Positions 35,879 to 47,125 of a stretch of DNA of 64,000 nucleotides are shown here, in pieces; the stretch's first letter is position 1, and each line of letters starts with the position of its first letter. The notes below the pieces were generated by a model. The model was not told the origin of the DNA, did no database searches, and saw nothing but the letters and a program-made list of their open reading frames with translations. The translations under genes and the position numbers were made by a program. Source of the DNA: Aquanectria penicillioides (taxonomy: Eukaryota; Ascomycota; Sordariomycetes; Hypocreales; Nectriaceae). The DNA is taken from contig PYIU01000009.1 in assembly GCA_003415625.1 (NCBI GenBank), forward strand, positions 1,674,001-1,738,000. The letters run 5' to 3'.

Positions 35879-36668
35879 CAGTTTGCGCTTGTATTTGTTA
35901 CGTGTATGTCTTTTGCATTTGGATGTGTGTGCTGTTGTATCTATCTCGACTGACAGTGGCCCATCCGTGACGGGAATTGCTATCTGCGGCAGGCCTGCCG
36001 GGGGTCAGAGCTGTGGAGCGGCGGTGCATGTGAAAAATTACGTGGGAAAAGACATGTTTCGTTGACATGACACATGCCCCCGTCAAATCTGCCCCTTGGC
36101 CGACTTGGCCGTAGTACACTCTGAGACTTACGATACATGGCTCTCACGCTGGCCCTGTACTATATTTACATATGTATCTCCCTGCCATACAATACAATCA
36201 ATAGAAGGTCGCACAGCCTCCAAGTTCCTGGGATCGGCGGCCTTCGCGAACGGGCGGCGTGATGCCCGACAAACCGACGTGATTTCGGTCAGCGCTGGGC
36301 AGGCCCCTGGGAAATGGCGCCCACAGTGGACCACGGATGACAATCCAACGGGCTGCTGCAAGTTGCGTGTCGCTTATACGACGGGCAGTGGTCGCCGTCA
36401 TGCCTTTGCGCTTTAGCTTTACACGTCGCCGTGCCTTTGGCGGGCTTCGGGGGGGGGCTTCTCCTGGAAATCTGTCTGGCTGCTCCGAGGCCGCCCAGCT
36501 TTTAGTTGGCCCAAGTCGCAGCTTCTCTCCTGTGACATCCCTGTGTGGCTGCCGCCCATTGTTTGGCCCCACGCGGATACCTCCCTGCTTCCCTTCCCTT
36601 GTCCCCTGTCACTAACTTCCCGGCCGCTTCTTGTTCTTTTGATCTATCTTGCCTTGATCGTCCCCTTT

Positions 36669-36696
36669 CCCAATTCCCAATTCCCAATTCCCAATT
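36669..36696. repeat. (CCCAATT)4 heptanucleotide repeat
   Basis: Four perfect seven-base units inside the pyrimidine-rich leader of the Trk gene, about 290 bases before its start codon. Confidence 0.9.
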
Positions 36697-36981
36697 CCTC
36701 CCATATTCCATCCTCATTTTCATGTCTTCTCTCCATCCCTAGACTATTCGCACCGTCACTTTTCCCGCCCTTACATCTGCAATCGCAAGCGCATCCTCTT
36801 CGTCCGGCTGTCGTCTCGCCCATCGCTGCAATCGCGTGAATTCGCCATGTCCTCACTCTTCAAATAACACGCGCCAGGATCCGCATTCGTTACTTCCCGT
36901 GAAGCTACAGGCATCCCAAATCAGTTGCCTCGGCATTTCCATCTAGAATCTCAATTGTTTATTTGTTTTTACTTTTTCGCG

Positions 36982-39295
36982 ATGCTCAGCTCGATCAAAA
37001 CTCGGTGGGACGACCTCCTCGAGAGTCACACCCGTCTTGCCGTCGTCGTGTCCACTCTTCGCCCCTGGGTCCCACCCATCAACTACATCACCATCCACTA
37101 CGCCTACTTCATCGTCACCACTCTCCTCTTGTCAGTCATTCTTTGGGGTTCCAATAGCCCCCACAACAAAATTGAATTCGTCGATTGCCTGTTTCTCATC
37201 AGCTCCGGCATTACCACAACCGGGTTGAACTCGGTGGACCTGAGCAGGTTGACCACTTGGCAGCAGGTTCTACTCTGGCTTTCATTTATTCTCGGTAGCG
37301 TCATCTGGGTCTCTTTTTGGACCGTACTGGCTCGTAAACATGCCTTTGAGAAGCGGTTTGAAGCCATCGTTGCAACAGAGCGTGAGCGTCGGAAGCGTCG
37401 AGCCGCTCTCAAGCAAGGACCAGCCTTTCGCCAATTCTTCTCCTTCGACAAATTCAAAACATCGCCCGCTTCAATTGCCGTCCTTCCAGGCCTAGGCACT
37501 CGCCAGCGCTCTTCAGAGAAGACCGAAGAAGCAACAGCCAACCAACCCAATGAAACGTTGTCTGTTGGCGTCAATGTTCGCCGCACAGTTTCAGCACCCG
37601 ATGACTCTCCCTCTGACACGGAGCAGAATCCCAGTAGAACGACAACGATTGCTTCGGAAGCAGATATTCCTCCACGTAGTCGAATCAGATTTGCTGAATC
37701 GTTTGGTCGCCGGGATCGAAGAGGTCTCACCTCCATTTACCAGCAAGGAAACCATGAAACGGATGGAGACGTTCGACGCCCGTCCACTGCGGAGTCCGCG
37801 AGGTCAGATGAATCGGAGGACTTTCTCCTCCACTGGAAGAAAATCTTGGGCAAACATAACGTTACCAAAAGAGGCCAGTTTTATGATTTAAGCTCGGATG
37901 AACGGGAGGTGCTCGGCGGCTGTGAATACCGTGCCCTCAAGGTTCTTGCTGTTACTGTTCCCCTTTATGGCTTCCTGTGGCAGTTTCTGAGCGCAATTGC
38001 TTTGGGCGCATGGATCGCTGTCAACAAAGCCGACGCCGCGAGGGAATATGGTGCGAATCCTTGGTGGGCTGGCATATTTTTGTCTGGCTCTGCTTTCAAC
38101 AACACCGGCATGTCTCTCATTGACCCAGGCATGGGTATCTTCCAAGGCAACTATTTTGTTTTGATTGTTGTTGGCGCCTTGGTCGTTGCAGGGAATACGG
38201 GGTATCCTCTTCTTTTGCGCTTTATTCTCTGGTCGCTCCTCAAGATCCTTAATCTGACGACTTCATCTGATATGGGACCTTGGCGAGAGACAGTCGAGTT
38301 TATCCTCAAGTACCCTCGACGAGTGTACACTACTCTCTTCCCATCTCAAGCAACATGGTGGCTTCTTTTTATCTTGGTTCTAATCAACACCATCGACTGG
38401 GTGGCGTTTGAGGTTTTGAACATTGGAAATCCTACGATTGAGGCTATGCAAATGGGCGATCGCATTCTTGCTGGATGGTTTCAAGCAATTGGTTCGTTTT
38501 ACCTACATATCCCCAATGCCTGGGGCGTCGTGACTAATATTCTCTTTAGCCGTCCGCGCTGCTGGGTTTGCCATCACTTCCATCTCGGCCCTCTATCCCG
38601 CCGTCCAGGTCTTATACATGGTTATGATGTACATCTCCGTTTATCCCGTCTCCATCACAATGCGACACTCCAACGTTTATGAAGAAAGATCACTGGGCAT
38701 CTATGAAGAGGACCATGAAGCAGCACAAGACGAAGAAACCGGAAATGCAATCCTCTCGTCGGGCACCGATGACCCAGCCAAAAGACAGCTACGACGAAGA
38801 GCCACCGCAGCCATTGGTAAGACCGTCAAGAGGTCCATGACGTTCCACGGAGTCGGTGCCAACAGCCCTCAAGGGGCTGATGAAAATTCGAATGTTTCCT
38901 TTATTTCGCAACAGATCCGAAGTCAGCTGGCACACGATCTTTGGTGGCTTGTCATACCGCTGCTCATCATCATCATTATCGAAACAGATCATTTCCTTGA
39001 CCGTCCTGTTGATTACAGCATCTTCAATATCCTTTTCGAGGTCGTTTCCGGCTATGCAAACGTTGGTCTCTCGATTGGCTTCCCCAATGCCAACTACAGC
39101 CTTTCTGGAGCCATGCATGCGGGGAGCAAGGTGATGCTATGTATCATCATGTTGAGAGGGCGTCACCGTGGCCTTCCTGTCGCCCTTGACAAGGCTGTAA
39201 GGCTTCCAGGGGAGAAATTGCAGAAGGAAGAGGAGGAGGATTGGAAAATCAGAAGAACGAAAACAATGGACCGCATTGCCAGCCGCGACGCTTGA
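36982..39295 (+). CDS. TRK1: Trk-family potassium transporter
   Basis: Predicted 751-aa plasma-membrane K+ uptake protein. Exons are 36982-38491 and 38550-39295; the 58-base intron (GTTCGT..TTTAG) restores the conserved AVRAAGFAI. The ATG at 36982 is preferred because the 19 codons before it lie in the leader. The four membrane-pore-membrane repeats of the TrkH/Ktr superfamily are visible through their pore-loop glycines: ITTTGLNSVD, FNNTGMSLIDP, VRAAGFAITSIS and YANVGLSIGFP. A cytosolic loop of about 190 residues (roughly 140-330) is charged and Ser-rich, shorter than in yeast Trk1. A second cytosolic segment near 570-660 carries EERSLGIYEED. It probably supplies high-affinity K+ uptake; Trk1 versus Trk2-type naming is not settled by the sequence. 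Confidence 0.92.
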
Positions 39296-39536
39296 AAATT
39301 TGTGTCGCCCTTGGTATCTTTCTTTTTCTTTCCACAATTTGAAATTGAACAAAACCGAGCATGGCGTTCAAGGTCGTTTAGTTTATTTGATAGATCTAGG
39401 TTCAAGGACAAGGGAAAATTTGCCAATATAGACAGATAAAATTTACTACATCCATCCATCGTACAGAATAGATATACTCATCCACGTCATCAATCATGAT
39501 ATCAATCCTAGGTATCCAGGCTATCTTTACCGCAAA

Positions 39537-41462
39537 TCATCCAAAGAACAACTGCTTTTGCTTCGGGTCAGTGGCCCTTGGTCGGCCTCTTTTCTTCTCT
39601 ACCACTCGAGGCTTCTTGGCCTCAGGTGGCGTATCTCGGGGGATCGATGGACCATCAGCCTGGACAGCATCGCGGATAGTTGGACGCGATAGACACAGGT
39701 CGATATGTTCGTTAAATAACCTCTCGTTTGCTGGCTGCGGGCGACTGCAGATGGGGCAGTCCCATACTTCTTCCTCCGCCAGTGAGTTGTCCTTATTAGG
39801 ATTTGGAGTGATTTCTTTGCCGTGTCTCCTCGGGGAGTCAATGGGATTGATCTCAGCAATGCTAAGCTGGTCTTCAGAGAGGCCGCCTTCATCGTGGACT
39901 TGAAACTCTTCCTCTGGCCACTGCTCCCACTCTTCTTCATCATCGCTAGCCTTTCTTTTCAGGCCACCATCCGATTGATCTCCGGTCTCGTTTGTGCGGG
40001 ACCGGAACCCAAAAAATGCCATGGTATCTGGTTTCTTTGTGCTGACGAGATGAGTGACCCGCAGGCCCATTAGACGCAGTTTTAGACCAGACATGTCTTG
40101 CTCCAGCTTTGTGAGAATTGGTAGCGCATAATTGTAAAGGTCATCAGCAAGCCATATCGCTCGAGGCACAACGGCTTGGCGAGTGAAAACTTCGAAAGTG
40201 TGCAATTTAACCTTGAGGCAAAGAGTTCGACCTTTGCACTCTGCGCGCTTCATGTCCTTCTCTAGTTCTTCAGCGGTTGAGCGAAGTTTCTCCCGCAACT
40301 CCTTGGGACCAGACATTTCGCGGAAGGTACTTTCTGTCCCGACACTCTTGCGCTCATACTCCTCTGCGGGCTGAATCTTGGTGCGACCGAGGCCAAGGTA
40401 GCAACGGAATAGAAATCCAGACGTCTTGTCTCCAAAAAGAGGGTTGAGAAGTTGTCTCTGGGCATAAATATCTCCGCAGGTTTTGATACCAATCTCCAGG
40501 AGCTCCCGCTCAAGAACACGGCCAATTCCAGTGACTTTGCGGGTTGGGAGATCTCTCATGAAGGTCATGATTGCTACGCGGTCGCGAGGTAACAAGTATT
40601 GCCCATTGGGTTTGTTCATGTTGGAGCAGATTTTTGCTAGCTTAGCGTTTGCTGCGATTCCGGCAGACACTGTAATATTGGTCTTCTCGTGGACCTCCCT
40701 CCTCATCTGCTCCACTGTTTCAGTAGGGTCCATGTCGTGCTCTTTGCAATATTCTGTGATGTTGAGGTAGGCCTCATCAATACTGGCACTCTCAAACCTA
40801 GGGTCGTAGTTGACGAGGACTTCCCTCACTTCCTGGGCTTTTGCGTTGTACTTGTCGAAGTTCAGTTTAATGAGAATTAGACTCGGGCACAGTTTTTTGG
40901 CTACAAAGGAAGCCATCCCCGAGCGGCATCCATACTGACGAGCAACATAGTTGCATGTGGTCAAGACTCCACCGCCAACAGCGAATGGCACATCCTTGAG
41001 CTCTGGACGATCTAGAAGCTCCACTGATGCGTAAAATGCATCGCAGTCGACGTGGACAATGTGTTGCGTTAGGTCTCTGGAGACTTCAAACTCGGATATT
41101 AAGCGATCGGCGTTGCGCAACTCTCGCGTGAGGTCTTGTTTTTCGAGATGTGATTTCCTAGCCTTTATCCGCTCAATTTTCTCCGTCAAGACCTTGTCAC
41201 GGACTTCTTCGCGGTTGAAGAATTTGGATCCTTTTGAGGCATTGTAGATGATTTCGGAAACCTGGGTTATTGGCATTCAGTGGTCATCCAGAGGACCGTC
41301 GTGCGTCAACCTTACCTTGCTCTGGTCGACCTTTTCCTGTCCAGCCTTGGTGAGAGAAGGACCGAGCAGATGATACTTGAGGGTCTTGAGAGTGTCGTCT
41401 TCGCCCTTCTCCGGGATGCCATCGGAGGGTGGAAGCTCCTCGGGCTGCTCTGGGGACGTCAT
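39537..41462 (-). CDS. DNA polymerase kappa, Y-family translesion polymerase
   Basis: Predicted 623-aa DinB/kappa-type polymerase that copies past damaged bases. Exons on the minus strand are 41462-41316 and 41261-39537, with a 54-base intron (GTAAGG..CCCAG). An in-frame ATG at 41276 lies inside the intron and is not the start. Catalytic motifs are present: HVDCDAFYASVE (Asp121) and SIDEAYLNI (Asp211, Glu212). The N-terminal clasp region (about 50-110), helix-hairpin-helix block (TGIGRVLERELLEIG) and little finger follow. A C2HC ubiquitin-binding UBZ finger lies at about 551-572 (CPIC ... HIDLC). FF pairs at about residues 465-466 and at the extreme C-terminus could be REV1- or PCNA-contact sites. 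Yeast lacks this polymerase, but filamentous fungi have it. It shares a 715-base divergent promoter region with the gene at 42178. Confidence 0.93.
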
Positions 41463-42177
41463 GACAAAGAAGAAGCCAAGCCAAAGGATTCGTAGCGAGA
41501 GAAAACTCTCATACGACACAGAACCATCATGAACCTCGGATCTGGGAACCGATTCAAGGCAAGTCGCGTCTTGAGGTGCGACAGAGGAAGCTGAGACGTG
41601 ATCCTTGCCCCTTCCAGAGCCGGACGCGTTCCAGACAGGACACGAGGTCACGTGGCAAGGCTGATTAGCTCAGCTGTCACACTGCTGCTTCACGGCCCCA
41701 TTCGCTCCATGTGACAGTGATTCATGTGGGGGCATCGTGGGACAGGTTCAACAACACCAAGGGTCTCTCGGCCATAATTGGCCAACGCTCGAGCTGCCCC
41801 TCTCCAAGAAGAGACAAGAGTAGTCGATTAAGCGCCGACATCAACCACTACGACAGGCCAGCAGGGCTACACCTGCAATGTTGGCCGTTGGGAGGACGCA
41901 GATCAGGTATGCTGCCGCTTAGCTGTCAGGTGGCGGCGCACACACACGGGTAGAATGATCTGTAGAGCGAGTAGAGTACAAAGTCCAAGCTCTCGCAGGT
42001 TGCTGAGCTTGTGTCGCATTTCCCCCGCCTCTCATCTCGGTCGTCCTCAATCCTGCTCTTGCTCTTGCGCTGCTTCCACGACGGCGACGACGAGCATCTC
42101 CGAGCCCCCGCCTGGTCTTTATTGAAACTTGCGCATTACTACTCCTAGCTGGAGCAACAGCTGCTTGACTACCCATC
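41463..42177. promoter_or_regulatory. Divergent promoter region of polymerase kappa and the 42178 gene
   Basis: 715 bases between two outward-facing starts. No other gene or repeat array was seen. Confidence 0.6.
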
Positions 42178-43578
42178 ATGGCGGCGCAGCCAGGAGAGGA
42201 GAGTGTTGCTACACTGTAAGCGTCTGCAGTTTGAGCCTGAGAAATGCCTCGGACCATTGCTCACCCCGCCCGCAGGTTTGGAGATATCCACTACTTCTAC
42301 GGGCCGCCTGAGGTGAAGCCCCAGCACCACCGATTCGACAAGGGCTCCTATGTCTACCTGTTCGAGAATGCGACTGAGAGGCGGTGTCGCATTGAAGTTG
42401 CCAACAATCCTGGCAGCGAGGATCAAGATGCCTTTGAAGGATGTAAGGCATCACGGTAGTACCCGGAGGGGAGAGCACACACTAACTCTCTTTCACGGAT
42501 AGTCCTTGACCAAACCCATATCCGGTACTCTTACAAGCAACATTGCATGGTTTCCTTGACCGTTGCGGCCAACGTTGTCGACCCGAATCAATGGCACCTG
42601 CCGACCTACGATCCAAGAAATGAAGCCAAATACCACTACAAGCTTCACTCGTTAGACATTTATTTCTGGACGCAACAGGATGCGCTCAAGTTTGTCAATG
42701 GTGTGAGGATGGTTGTTCAACCCTCACAAGTGGAAATCCTTGATGAGCCTGGCCCGCCTCCCCAACCAGCGCCCATGAGTGCAGTGGTGCAGAAGCTGGA
42801 GCATGTAGCCATCTCGGATCCCCAGTACGGGATGAACCCTCCTTCCCAGGGCAGCTCCCAGAGCTTTGCTCCGCCTCCGACAGCCCCAGCCCCCGAGGCA
42901 CCGAAGCAAGATGCGGCACCGGCTCCCCCGGCCTTCGTGCCCATGACCTACAACCCGGCCGCGCCAGCCGCGCCGGAGACGATCAAGCATCGAGAAAAGA
43001 CTCCTCCGCCAGATGAGGACCCGTTAAACCCGCTGGCGGTGGCTGTAGCATACGACTACCAGAAACAGCCATTCACGCCAGGAATGCCGCCGCCATCTCA
43101 GTTCCCGCCCGGTGGACTGGTAAGCCCTGGGCTGCCTCCACCACAGTTTGGCGCGATGCAATCGCATCCCGGACTCCAGCGCGCAGCGACAATGCCTGTG
43201 CAGGGTGGTCTCAGCAGTCCTTATGGCGCAGCATTCCCTGGTCCACCAGTATCACAACCACCACCTCATCAGACAGTGGCCCAACCTCCTGGACAGCCGA
43301 CACCGCCCACTTCCACCCAGGGAATCCCGCCTCCCCCGCCACCTGCCAGCGGATTCTCCCAATACTCATATGCGCAATCCTCGCAAGTCAAGCCTGGAGC
43401 CGCGGACTATAGCATCCATCAGCAACTGTATCGGCCGACGCAGGCAGAGACAGCCAACCACGACGTGCCCTCCTACCCGCCAAAGACAGAGTCGCGGGGC
43501 AAGCTTGAAGAAAATGCGGGACGGTTGGAACGCGGAGTCACTGGCATGCTGAAGAAATTCGAGAAGAAGTTTGGATAA
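42178..43578 (+). CDS. Conserved-type fungal protein with ordered N-terminus and Pro-rich tail
   Basis: Predicted 426-aa protein from exons 42178-42215, 42276-42442 and 42503-43578 (427 codons). Both introns have GTAAG donors. Residues 10-150 are an ordered alpha/beta-type segment (FGDIHYFYGPPEVKPQHHRF, HIRYSYKQH, HSLDIYFWTQQDALKFVNG) that I do not recognise with confidence. Residues 160-400 are low complexity, rich in Pro, Gln and Ala, with poly-Pro runs that could bind SH3 or WW domains. The last ~35 residues (LEENAGRLERGVTGMLKKFE) look like an amphipathic helix ending KKFG. There is no signal peptide or membrane span. The layout suggests a cytosolic scaffold, which is inference. The three-exon structure with clean signals makes the gene itself secure. 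Confidence 0.8.
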
Positions 43579-46500
43579 CCGCTGGTCACCAAAATCCAAC
43601 CCGGGACGGACGGGAGTGGCTTGCGGATGACCACGGAGCCGGGAGGAGCCGGAGTTTTGGAGCTCGTTTTCTCTATGGCAGGTGTCAAGGTGCTTTATTT
43701 CCAGCCCAAGTCGGTAATTGCTCAATCAAAGTGTACTGTGTGCTGTAATGCAAGCTGAGGCGATTGGTCTTGAGATGGTGCAGTGAGGGCCGAATCGGCC
43801 CCTGTGAAGAAAACTGGATGTGCTGGCTCGTGGCAGATGCCGTTACGATGGGTGTGCGGCGAGGGTTTGTTGACATAGCGACTGCATAACACCCATAGTT
43901 TCCGCACTTAATTCGTGCCTTGACTAATTTCCCCAGGCAAAGGGAAAGGAAGCTAGCCACTCCATTACCGACGGCGTTCCTTGATGCATCGTTGTATGCT
44001 GGAGCACCTGTGTTGATGAGCAGTGGTTCTCCCAGGATGATGCCTGAGACCATGTCTCGGCCACATGACGCCGCAATGGACAGGAAGTTGTAGAAAACAC
44101 GAGACAACCTACCCACTGTTAAGCCACACCACCTTGAACTAAGAGAGCAGTGGTCGAAAACGCTTCACAGAATCTTCGGATTGGACGTATCCGGTCAAAA
44201 TCAGACAACTATAAGCCTCAAGTCTTCCCTCACGCCTCACTTTGTCACTCGTCGCACGGGAAAAGAGTCGGCGGCATCGACTCCCACCACTCTGTGCTAC
44301 CGAAAATAGCACCGCCGAATACTACGTAGTCTCGAGGCCATTGCGCCACGCTGCAGCCACCATGCGCGCGTGGCTGAGAGCGTAACATTGTGAAGGCGCT
44401 GCTTTAAGATCGGTTGCTGGCAAATGAGGAAACTCCTCCAGTTGATCTGATATTTACTTGGAACTGTGCAGAGTACCCGTATGAAACAATGTCTTCTAGT
44501 GGCAAGGCTGTGATATGTGGAGCAATGCAGAAATGGGCCATTATTCCATTCCTCGACGGGAAAGAGTGCCATCAACTCCAGAATAAGATTCAACGCTTGA
44601 TCCCCTATGGAGTCACGTAGGCAACAGTTCACAGCAGGTATTCTCTGCCACGGAAAGAACCATCACAACTTGTGTGGTTTCACGGGAAGTCTCGATGGTT
44701 GAACGGTTCGGGTGAAATGGTTAATTTCTGTGTGCCCAAACTCTGAGCAGCATGGGCTCGAGCCAGTGCCGAAGCCGCCTGGAAGCGAGGCTTATTCTAC
44801 TTGAACCTGGGATCTCAATCCTGGGCGCAAACCCGACAGCCACCGCAGTGTTCCCGTGCCCAGCAACCATTGCCCCCCCTGGAGTCGCCCATAGACTGTC
44901 CGTATGAACGGCGGTGCGCGAAAGTGCAGGCGCAGTTCCGTGAACAGCTATTGTGGCAAACCGGGGTGGAGTTTGGGGAACGATTAGGCCTGGAGGCGTC
45001 GTGCAGTGGCACTTCAATACGAGGGCATGACAATGAGTGGCTGGCATGTACTACCACCACCAGGAGCAATTTTTCCTCAATCGGTCGAAGATGGCCAAGG
45101 CCAAGGTTTAAGATGGATAGAGCGAGAAAGCCCTACAGGATCAAGGTGCTTGAAGATGGTGACGGGCCGCATGGGGGCAGAGGAGCACTGTTCATGTTCG
45201 AGTATGGAGTATGAGCGCCATCCTGGCCAGCTGGGCACCGAGCTTAGGGCGGCCACAGTGCTAAGCCACAGGTCATGGGCAAGGAAAGTGCCTTTGACCT
45301 AAAGCAAGACCGACAGAGTAGGTATCTATGACATTTCGCATCTTTAGCATTGACTTGAGGCTTCTCCGGTGGAGGTGGAGGCGGAACCAACACAACAAAC
45401 CCCCGGACAATAGCGGGGACGTGGAGCTAGCGGCTTCTCGTACGTAGTGGTGAATTAGGGGCCCTGCTGTGTCCTCGAGGGCCCGTAGATCTGGGTTGAT
45501 TGCGTAACTGCCAGTGCCCCAGGTTGTCCATCCATTCCCTCCACCCCACTCACTCCTGCAAAGCCTTTATTCGGGCTGGGGACAAGAGAGTAATCGAGTC
45601 AATCCGGCCCGTCATCACAGGCTTGGCTACCAGGCGATGCCGGGGACTGAGAGAGCGGGTGACGGCCGTAGGTAGCAGAAGGCGTCAGTCCATCTGAGGG
45701 TCCAGTGGCCATGTGCGAGTACCTGGAGGATGGATTGGGAGGGCATGGACATGGATGGGGATGTGCACACCAGCCACAGACACATGCACCCTCGCAGCCA
45801 GCGCACCACGGACGGAGTTGGACACGCACAGACTAAGACACACCAAGACGAGGCACAAGGCACACGGCATCAATCAACCAATTCATCCGCTCTATACGGA
45901 AGGCTGGTGCGATTGTCTCATCTCATCTCATCCCCTCACCCCATGCCCATCTCACTCAAATCCTACCGCCCCTCTCTCACACCGTTCGGCAACTATACCA
46001 AAGTTCGTTCGTCATACAGCGCACCTGATTGCGGTGCATCTGGGCAGGACGGCAAGTGAATCAAGTCCCCAGTAAGCACTCACGACGGGCTCGAATAGAT
46101 ACACGGAGAAGGAAGCGTGTTGTTCTCTGCCCGCCAACTACTGTGTAGCCACCCAAGGTCTCGACCGGCTCGACAAGGGCAGGGACACGACGACAACCGC
46201 CTGATGTCACCCAGCGTCGATCTCTCAGCTGCGGAGCTTCATCGGTAGCGCCGGACTGCCACCACCTCGGACCCTCTGACGGCGGCCAGCCCGGCCCACT
46301 GTGTGTGGACGCTTGAGGCAGCACCCTCCCAAGGCCCCAAGCCCACCCGGCTTGACTGGCAACGGTTGTGACGACACTCGCTTACCCCTCAGTCGCAACT
46401 TCTTCCCTTGCCTCGACTTTTTCGCATTCACCGTCTTATCCTTTGTCGTCGCCATTCATTCATCCGGTGTCTGCTTACTCTTCGCAAACGGCCGAAGCCT

Positions 46501-47125
46501 CGTCTCTTTCGCCCTTCCAATCCAGTCGGTGCATCAGTTGCGATTATCAGCTCGAAGCTCCCGACGCCCAGACCTGCTCCAACTCCTGGCTCCAGCTCGC
46601 GGAAACCCAGCAACGACGTGGGAAGAAAGCGGGCCTCGACCAAGACAGGCCAAGCCTGCTCAGCCAACCAACCTTGCGACCGACACGGCGGCTGTGCCTG
46701 GAAAAAGGTCCCTCGTCCGACATAACGAGGACGAGGACGCGAGGAGAAGGCACACACAATCTTGCATGCCCCGTGCTTAACTTTGACTTCCTCTTGTTCT
46801 CTCATTCCCTGGCCAGCCGAAGTCACCGTCGCTTGAATCTTCGATCCCCTTTTTCGACGCCATCAGTCCCCGAGATCATCGTCCTCAATCGAATCGACTC
46901 TTGCTCCTCAGCCTCTGCCCCTCGCCGGCGCCCGCCCGCTCTGCATGTCGCAGCCGGATCCAAAATGCACCTGAACCTTGCGGAACCCCGTGGCTGGGAA
47001 GCCCGCGACGCTCAAAATCAAGGGCCATCATCAACGAATAAAGACAATTCAAGCAGTAGTCTTTCAACGTCAACCATAGTTTTTGTTGTAAGCCGGCCTA
47101 TACTTTTCGCACTTCTCCAATCTAG
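43579..47125. other. 3.5-kb intergenic region
   Basis: No gene could be supported. Open frames of 100-160 codons occur on both strands without family features. The last ~750 bases (from about 46370) are pyrimidine-rich and probably form the leader of the gene at 47126. A TAAG..CTAG pattern at about 47088-47125, ending directly before the ATG, may be a leader intron. Confidence 0.55.

Larger units (their letters stand above)
34200..36981. other. Intergenic region upstream of the Trk gene
   Basis: 2.8 kb. It contains a CTAC repeat with a short inverted GTAGGTAG at about 35848-35878, and a pyrimidine-rich leader with (CCCAATT)4 at 36669-36696 before the Trk start. A 171-codon minus-strand frame (35185-35700) shows no family features and is not called. 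Confidence 0.6.

Noticed and set aside
41274..41276. ATG as start of polymerase kappa
   Set aside because: It lies within the 54-base intron; splicing to the exon at 41462-41316 gives a longer, family-like N-terminus.
43685..44116. 143-codon minus-strand frame with fairly protein-like composition
   Set aside because: It lies in the 3' flank of the 42178 gene, has no recognisable family features, and could not be linked to further exons.
44338..44348. tRNA A-box-like TGGCGCAATGG on the minus strand
   Set aside because: No B box (GGTTCGANNCC) or acceptor-stem pairing follows at a suitable distance, so no tRNA is called.
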